Below, piece after piece: positions 54,522 to 58,900 of a stretch of DNA of 58,900 nt. Under the pieces are notes generated by a model. It ran no database searches and was not told where the DNA came from. It was given only the letters and a program-made list of their open reading frames with translations. The stretch's first letter is position 1; every line of letters starts with the position of its first letter. The stretch comes from Oscillospiraceae bacterium (GTDB taxonomy: Bacteria; Bacillota; Clostridia; Oscillospirales; Acutalibacteraceae). The DNA lies in the NCBI GenBank assembly GCA_902791235.1, contig CADAUV010000004.1, forward strand, positions 5,082-63,981, given 5' to 3'. Made by a program: the position numbers and the translations under genes.

Positions 54522-54537
54522 GACGGGAATTGAACCC
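54522..54537 (-). repeat. Antisense copy of the tRNA-Glu T arm
   Basis: GACGGGAATTGAACCC is the exact reverse complement of the 16-nt T-arm sequence in tRNA-Glu (46480-46495). Only the T arm is present; no tRNA fold can be built here. Confidence 0.7.
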
Positions 54538-54580
54538 TAAGAGGGTCTAAGCATTAATAAAACAGCACAAAAAAGCACCA

Positions 54581-54624
54581 AAAAAAGCACTTCAAAAGAA
54601 GTGCTTTTTTTGAAGTGCTTTTTT
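54581..54624. terminator. Bidirectional terminator
   Basis: A 13-bp stem AAAAAAGCACTTC / GAAGTGCTTTTTT with an AAAA loop, then a repeat of TGAAGTGCTTTTTT that allows an alternative hairpin. It serves the leftward 54630 gene. Confidence 0.8.
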
Positions 54625-54629
54625 CAATC

Positions 54630-56237
54630 TTAATCAATCTTCATTTCGGGATTGTAATTTTTGTTGAGCTGCTGGATTTGCTTGATTGTATCCGCTTCAA
54701 TTTTGCCGTAGTCCACGCCGTCCTTGCCCGACATATAAATTACGGTGTACTCTGAGGAGTCGTATGTATCCTCGTCGTTTAAGAAGAGCGGAACCTCAAA
54801 GCCCCTTGACCTGAACTGGCTTTCGTCATAAAGCCTTTCGCCGTTTATGTAGTAGGTTGACCAGCCGTACTCAACATTCTTTGAAGCGCTGTATGTCGCC
54901 TCGAAGCTCTCCCCTTCAAGCGCATAAATCTTTGATGAAGCGTTATATGAGGTCTGCGAGGTGAAGGTATAATCGTTAATACAGATATTCGTATTGTCGC
55001 CCGACTTCTGAAGCATCAGATAATATGTTGTGTCGGTGCCATAATATCTTGACAGGCTGTCGGTGTAAAAGAGCTTTTTCGCTATCGTGCCGTTCCAGCC
55101 GTAGACCTCGGCGCAGTACGCAGGGCTTTCAATAACGATTGAATTGCCCGTGCGGTTATCCGTGGTGCTCTTTTTAATCATCTTGCGGTAGACGATTATA
55201 AGCTCCGTGTTGCCGTCGTTGTTAAAGTCAATCTGCTTAACATAGCTTACGCCGTCGACAAAGTCGATGCCGTCCTCGTGCTTGAATTTCGGATTGCCGT
55301 ATTTTTTGATTTTGCGGCTTACGACATCGTAATAAGCGGCAGCCTTGAGCTGCTCCTCGCTCTTCGCGTCGTCAAGCAGGTCGGCGCTTGTTGAAAAGCC
55401 CTGAATTGTTGTTGTTACAAGGTCAACTATCGAGTCAGCCTTTGAAGACTTTATAACGGAAAGCTTGATTGTTTCAAAGTCGTAGGCGCTGATTTTGCCC
55501 TTGATTGAGTAGATATCGTTTTTATAATCATAGTCGCACTCGCTGTGCTTCTTGAAGGCGTCGCCTTTAAGCGCGTAGATAACAACCTTTTCGGGAGTAT
55601 CGGGCTCGGACTTACAAATGAAATACTTGTTGTTTTTGTGGTAGAAGGAAATCCAGCTTCCGTCGGTTACATCCCCGGTGTGATTTACGCTTTCGCTGTA
55701 AATGTTCGTGAAGTCCTTACCTATGTACGACCACACCTCAAGTATGTATTCCGTGCCGTTGTTGTAGCAGAGCATAAGCTCGTCGTTGCCGTCGTCGTCA
55801 AAATCCATCTGCCTTGCATAGCAAAGACCTGTGAGATAAGCCATATCCTCGCCGTAGGTTTCCTCATTGAGATAGTCCCACTTGCTCGAGCCGTAGTTGA
55901 CGATTGCTTCGGTGCAGACATTGCCTGCGTCCTGAAAATATCTGTCGCTCTTTCTGTTCTGCGAATTGATTGTGTGGGCAAAGCCGAAAATGAAAATGCC
56001 GACAGCGATTAAAAAGAGTATGAAGGCAAGTAATTTGAGAAAGAGCGCACGAAGGTTAGGCATCTCTTTAAGCTCCTTGATGGTCTCGCCGTGAACGAGG
56101 TCGTCAAGTGAGAGTACGCCGCCCTTAGAGTTTTTTAAGTTTTTCGCCCAAGCGCTTGCATACAGCAGTGCGTCGCCGAGCTTGCTTTCGCGCTTTCTGT
56201 TGACATCGTCGTCATCGAAATAATTATAGCCTGCCAC
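54630..56237 (-). CDS. Membrane-anchored protein with two FG-GAP-like motifs
   Basis: A 535-residue protein. A cytoplasmic start of about 65 residues (DDDDVNRKRESKLGDALLYASAWAKNL region; key LDDLVHGETIKELKEMPNL) precedes one membrane helix at about 66-88. The outer part has two calcium-loop motifs, MDFDDDGNDELML and IDFNNDGNTELII, plus several Tyr/Ser-rich beta segments. The GTG start at 56237 with AGAGGTGAAG upstream is preferred; the 13 residues before it are poorly supported. A similar single-helix design occurs in the 42053 gene. Function unknown. Confidence 0.65.
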   Translation of the reverse strand: MAGYNYFDDDDVNRKRESKLGDALLYASAWAKNLKNSKGGVLSLDDLVHGETIKELKEMPNLRALFLKLLAFILFLIAVGIFIFGFAHTINSQNRKSDRYFQDAGNVCTEAIVNYGSSKWDYLNEETYGEDMAYLTGLCYARQMDFDDDGNDELMLCYNNGTEYILEVWSYIGKDFTNIYSESVNHTGDVTDGSWISFYHKNNKYFICKSEPDTPEKVVIYALKGDAFKKHSECDYDYKNDIYSIKGKISAYDFETIKLSVIKSSKADSIVDLVTTTIQGFSTSADLLDDAKSEEQLKAAAYYDVVSRKIKKYGNPKFKHEDGIDFVDGVSYVKQIDFNNDGNTELIIVYRKMIKKSTTDNRTGNSIVIESPAYCAEVYGWNGTIAKKLFYTDSLSRYYGTDTTYYLMLQKSGDNTNICINDYTFTSQTSYNASSKIYALEGESFEATYSASKNVEYGWSTYYINGERLYDESQFRSRGFEVPLFLNDEDTYDSSEYTVIYMSGKDGVDYGKIEADTIKQIQQLNKNYNPEMKID

Positions 56238-56402
56238 ACCTTCACCTCTTTTCAGCGTCAGCATAGTTATAATCATTATAACATAATTTGGTATTTAAAG
56301 CAACTATATAATAATATATGCGTGTGCGCAGGCAAAATAGATATTGATTTTTCATACATTTTGTATTAAATTATTCTTAAAGAAAGCAATAGGAGAGGTA
56401 CT

Positions 56403-57353
56403 ATGAAAAAATATATTAAAGCGCTTATCTGTGCAATGCTTGTTGCGGTGCTTGTCGCTGTCGGCTCGGGCTGCGCAAAGGTAAGTTATGTTACCGGCTC
56501 GGCAATGCAGGCTGTTGAGGATGTAAAGTCGGGCGAGTGGAAGACAAAGAATATTAAAGAGCAGAGCACGGAGGATAAGGTGCTTATCGAGGAGCTTACA
56601 CCGGGTACATACGGCGGCATTGAGTTTAACAATCTTGACGATGTTATGAATTATTACAAAGCCGCTTATGACAAGACAAAGGCTAAGACTGCGCCGTATA
56701 TTGATGAAAACGGCGCAACTCAGGAGTGGTACGCCTTCGCAGGCTCGCAGGAAATTATTGTATCGGATATTCTCATTGACGGTCAGTCAAACGCAGTTAT
56801 CAACAAGCTTATTCCGCAGCTTCTTGACTCGCTTTATAAGCCGAGTATTGCAGGACTTCAGCCTTCGATGAATCCGGACCCGAAGCTCGATGTTGACGAG
56901 AACAACGAGTCGCTTCTTACTCTTCGCGCAACGGCGGAGGACCTTGTTGCGGGTAATGTAAAGGACAACGGCGACGGTACAATTACTATTGAAATTCAGC
57001 CAAAGCTTGCCGAGATGTCCCATGTCGGCCTTGACTCGCAGGGCAAGATTTTCACCTCGCTTAACGATATCGGTTCGGTATATGACGCTGTTGACGCGTT
57101 CACATGGGCGAGCGGTACAACCGACGAAAATGTTAAGGTAACCTACAAGGACGGTACTGCACAGATTACAATTGATACCGCAAGCGGCGAGATTGTTGCG
57201 GCGAATTATAATATGCGTGCATACGCTCAGGTGCAGCACGCTAACCTCGCAGTCGTTCACGATAAATCGGCAACGGTTACGGTTGACTATATTGTTAAAT
57301 TCCCTGCCGACGAAGCCTTTTACGATAAGGTTAATGTACATCCTGCAGGATGA
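56403..57353 (+). CDS. Secreted lipoprotein of unknown function
   Basis: A 316-residue protein with a basic start, hydrophobic core and Cys24 in VGSGC, a likely lipoprotein cleavage site. Small residues surround the Cys, though the -3 position is not ideal. The mature part is soluble and mixed alpha/beta, with VNDNLDDVMNYYKAAYDKTKAK-like helix and a C-terminal VTVDYIVKFPAD. I recognise no domain. GGAGAGG precedes the ATG. The promoter region 56277-56402 is short and AT-rich, with no clear boxes. Confidence 0.7.
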   Translation: MKKYIKALICAMLVAVLVAVGSGCAKVSYVTGSAMQAVEDVKSGEWKTKNIKEQSTEDKVLIEELTPGTYGGIEFNNLDDVMNYYKAAYDKTKAKTAPYIDENGATQEWYAFAGSQEIIVSDILIDGQSNAVINKLIPQLLDSLYKPSIAGLQPSMNPDPKLDVDENNESLLTLRATAEDLVAGNVKDNGDGTITIEIQPKLAEMSHVGLDSQGKIFTSLNDIGSVYDAVDAFTWASGTTDENVKVTYKDGTAQITIDTASGEIVAANYNMRAYAQVQHANLAVVHDKSATVTVDYIVKFPADEAFYDKVNVHPAG

Positions 57354-57489
57354 TAAAAATTCCGGATGCCTGCATTATGACGAATTTTGCTGTTCCAAAT
57401 TTTTTGAAAAATAAATGTGCGCAACCTTCAAATAATATTATTGCACGGATGTGCAGAAAAATGTAAAAATTTATTTTCAGGAGGTTGTT

Positions 57490-57666
57490 ATGAGCAAAAA
57501 AACTCAGTCGGTAATGCTTAAAGCGCTCGGCGGTACGCTTGCGGTCTGTTCGGCAGTTGCGCTTGCAGGCAGTAAGAAAAGCGGTATGATTATTCCGAAA
57601 AAGACGGTGAAAAACGCCGCGGATAAAGTTGTGTCGTTTGTGGATACGGTAACTTCAATGATGTAA
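57490..57666 (+). CDS. Small hypothetical protein
   Basis: A 58-residue basic protein: a short start, one hydrophobic stretch (about 12-27, ALGGTLAVCSAVALAG) and a basic amphipathic tail with VDTVTSMM. The ATG at 57490 is supported by AGGAGG 6 nt upstream; the ORF continues 13 codons upstream without a ribosome site. It may be a small membrane protein. No family is recognised. Confidence 0.6.
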   Translation: MSKKTQSVMLKALGGTLAVCSAVALAGSKKSGMIIPKKTVKNAADKVVSFVDTVTSMM

Positions 57667-57667
57667 C

Positions 57668-57697
57668 AAAAGCCATCTCCTTCCGGAGATGGCTTTT
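57668..57697 (+). terminator. Terminator after the small protein gene
   Basis: A 13-bp perfect stem (AAAAGCCATCTCC / GGAGATGGCTTTT) with loop TTCC. The right arm ends in four T, and the promoter of the next gene begins immediately (TTGACA at 57699). Confidence 0.85.
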
Positions 57698-57698
57698 G

Positions 57699-57727
57699 TT
57701 GACAAATACGCTTTTATAAATTAGAAT
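57699..57727 (+). promoter_or_regulatory. Promoter of the small membrane protein
   Basis: TTGACA (57699-57704), a 17-bp spacer and TAGAAT (57722-57727). Confidence 0.65.
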
Positions 57728-57757
57728 TAATTTATACTTATTAACGGCGGTGATTTT

Positions 57758-58057
57758 ACGGACTGGATAATTCTTGCGGTCGGCGGACTTGTCGGCAGTG
57801 TTTTAAGCGCTGCGGCTCAGAGAAACAGGGAGAGCGTACTGCTCAGATTCATTTCGCTTGCGGTGCCCTTCGCCTTCGGCGTGCTTTACTGGGTGCGTCG
57901 CTTTAAAGCGGACGGCGCATTACAGCTTCCCATAGGCTCTGCGGATTCGCTTGCCTCGGAAATTCTTACCGCTGTTCTGACCTGCGTGCTTGTGTCGCTT
58001 GTAAGTAAGGGCATAGGTTACGCCCTTGTCAGCTATTTTGACAGCCGGCAAAACTGA
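57758..58057 (+). CDS. Small three-helix membrane protein with a non-standard start
   Basis: A 99-residue frame, counting the start. Three hydrophobic helices are seen: about 3-18 (WIILAVGGLVGSVLSA), 30-48 (ISLAVPFAFGVLYWV) and 65-90 (EILTAVLTCVLVSLVSKGIGY). The only plausible beginning is ACG at 57758, right after GGCGGTGATTTT, a Shine-Dalgarno-like spacing where ATG would be expected. An in-frame GTG at 57863 would discard the first helix and has no ribosome site. It may be a mutated start, a pseudogene, or a true ACG start. Function unknown. Confidence 0.5.
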   Translation, partial: TDWIILAVGGLVGSVLSAAAQRNRESVLLRFISLAVPFAFGVLYWVRRFKADGALQLPIGSADSLASEILTAVLTCVLVSLVSKGIGYALVSYFDSRQN

Positions 58058-58068
58058 GAATATTTTTG

Positions 58069-58097
58069 TTGACATTTCATACTTTAAATATTATAAT
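58069..58097 (+). promoter_or_regulatory. Promoter of tRNA-Arg
   Basis: TTGACA (58069-58074), a 17-bp spacer and TATAAT (58092-58097), 19 bp before tRNA-Arg. Confidence 0.85.
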
Positions 58098-58115
58098 TTA
58101 TAGGCACTGAAAAAT

Positions 58116-58192
58116 GTCTCAGTAGCTCAGTAGGATAGAGCGTTCGCCTCCTAAGCGAAAGGCCGGGGGTTCGAATCCCTTCTGGGACGCCA
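58116..58192 (+). tRNA. tRNA-Arg (CCT)
   Basis: A 77-nt gene with CCA. The acceptor GTCTCAG pairs with CTGGGAC (one T-G), the anticodon stem TTCGC/GCGAA carries the loop CTCCTAA, so the anticodon is CCT. The last 23 nt including the following AAAA recur at 58365-58387. Confidence 0.92.
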
Positions 58193-58227
58193 AAAAGAGC
58201 AAACCACAAATGTGGTTTGCTCTTTTT
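58193..58227 (+). terminator. Terminator after tRNA-Arg
   Basis: A 16-17 bp perfect stem with AAAAAGAGCAAACCACA and its complement around a 2-nt loop, followed by TTTTTG. The strongest hairpin in the window. Confidence 0.9.
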
Positions 58228-58364
58228 GAATTTAATGGGATTCGAACCCGCAGGCGAGAGCGTTAAGCAAAACAGTTCGGGGAACTGTTTTGTAGCGAGC
58301 GGTGGTGAAATCGGTACCAAAGGCGGAGCCTTGGGTGATAAGCCACGGATTGCGCAGCAATCCT
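58228..58364. other. Hairpin-rich segment between tRNA-Arg copies
   Basis: It begins with an antisense tRNA T-arm-like sequence (TGGGATTCGAACCCGC, 58236-58251) and holds an 11-bp hairpin (58268-58292), AAGGC-GGA-GCCTT (58320-58332) and GATTGC-GCA-GCAATC (58349-58363). No gene is supported. The 23-nt tRNA-Arg 3'-end copy follows at 58365. Confidence 0.75.
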
Positions 58365-58387
58365 GAATCCCTTCTGGGACGCCAAAA
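58365..58387 (+). repeat. Duplicated 3' end of tRNA-Arg
   Basis: A 23-nt exact copy of 58173-58195, covering part of the T arm, the acceptor strand and CCA plus AAA. It lies 192 bp downstream of the original, almost the same distance (187 bp) as at tRNA-Glu. Confidence 0.85.
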
Positions 58388-58388
58388 C

Positions 58389-58418
58389 GAAAGGCACACC
58401 CTTGCGGTGTGCCTTTTG
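58389..58418 (+). terminator. Terminator after the tRNA-Arg 3'-end copy
   Basis: An 11-bp stem AAAGGCACACC / GGTGTGCCTTT with loop CTTGC, then TTTTG. It resembles a normal tRNA terminator placed after a tRNA fragment. Confidence 0.8.
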
Positions 58419-58900
58419 TTTTGACAATAACACAATAAGTACCGACCGAAAAGCAGCAGTGCGAAATTTCGGTTGCAGCTACAGTAACTCCTGCCACAGC
58501 ACCGCTTGCTGCACCGACTGCCGCTGAGGTAACAAGACTGCTGATTGAGGTTTTATTACCCTCAATGCAATCCGTGATTACCTGAAGCGAAACAGACATA
58601 CCCGCACTCAGCAGCATGGACGCGGCAATCGGGTTTGTTACAGCCGTTGCTGCGATAAGCACTGCCGACATACCGACAATTAAGCCGCTGCCTTTTATTG
58701 CAGAATCGGAAGGATTCAGCGCTTCCTGAAGCTTATCAAGGAAGTTGCTCGGCATTTTAGCTGTTAAATGCTTAATCTGCGACTGAATTTCATTCTGAAC
58801 CTTGCTGTTTACAGGTGCAACGGGATTGTCGCCTAAATTAAACAGTGAGTCTAAAAAGCTGAATATGTTGTTCAGTACGGAGAATAACAGCGATAAACCG

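Larger units (their letters stand above)
58084..58900 (-). pseudogene. Truncated gene running off the right edge, with an artificial 3' end
   Basis: The frame is open from the window edge (about 48 further codons before the ATG at 58755) to 58084. Residues up to about 58440 look like real protein: GDNPVAPVNSKVQNEIQSQIKHL, then hydrophobic Gly/Ala-rich stretches such as VGAASGAVAGVTVA, as in Rhs-type or polymorphic-toxin-associated proteins (a weak resemblance). Beyond that, the frame reads through the tRNA-Arg 3' copy and overlaps tRNA-Arg on the opposite strand, so the true C terminus has been lost. Likely a truncated or remnant gene; the 5' part lies outside the window. Confidence 0.5.

Overview
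The window looks like the replication-origin neighbourhood of a Gram-positive, low-to-mid-GC Firmicute of the class Clostridia. Support comes from the family content: dnaA-dnaN-yaaA-recF-remB-gyrB-gyrA on the minus strand (34.3 to 24.4 kb) and rpmH-rnpA-yidD-yidC(spoIIIJ)-jag-mnmE-mnmG-rsmG-noc-soj-parB-serS on the plus strand (9.1 to 20.4 kb), with three parS-type palindromes just before soj. Placement in a gut Ruminococcaceae/Oscillospirales lineage is only my impression, from the REP-like repeat at 50.8 kb and the general style of the genes. No phage, transposase, CRISPR array or rRNA gene was seen; there are three tRNA genes (Met, Glu, Arg).

Layout. 0-4.2 kb: a MarR-controlled heterodimeric ABC exporter, with two palindromic operators on its promoter. 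4.3-8.8 kb: rsmA, a MATE transporter, a histidine phosphatase, an XRE regulator with a likely self-operator, and MTA/SAH nucleosidase. 9-20.4 kb: the ribosome / RNase P / membrane insertion / tRNA modification / chromosome partition cluster. 20.4-24.2 kb: a DUF218 membrane protein, an iron-type alcohol dehydrogenase behind a tandem 76-bp repeat, and an LCP cell-wall ligase. 24.4-34.3 kb: the gyrase-replication operon, with two YcxB-like membrane proteins between gyrB and gyrA. 34.8-39.4 kb: a divergent operon of an LCP-like membrane protein, folE-folP-folB-folK and galT. 39.5-46.1 kb, minus strand: serA, serC, an anchored FG-GAP-like protein, a HAD phosphatase, dCMP deaminase (behind a second copy of the tandem repeat), the Mrp carrier and lexA. 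46.3-46.8 kb: tRNA-Met and tRNA-Glu, followed by a hairpin-rich stretch with a second copy of the tRNA-Glu 3' end. 46.8-54.5 kb: an AraC regulator divergent from a DUF5107/TPR protein and a GH2 glycosidase, then an LTA-synthase-like phosphoglycerol transferase. 54.6-58.9 kb: an anchored FG-GAP-like protein, a lipoprotein, two small proteins, tRNA-Arg (again with a duplicated 3' end), and a truncated gene cut by the right edge.

How it fits together. The core is the initiation, segregation and topology machinery beside translation and membrane-insertion genes. Its two classical halves are convergent here, whereas in Bacillus subtilis they diverge from the origin. Most accessory interest lies in non-coding structure: (i) a repeat family found as tandem pairs directly ahead of two unrelated genes in the same orientation; (ii) 3' ends of two tRNA genes duplicated about 190 bp downstream; (iii) a hairpin near both, with a conserved 15-nt loop and a stem whose paired bases differ in a compensated way. 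These three are the best candidates for something undescribed.
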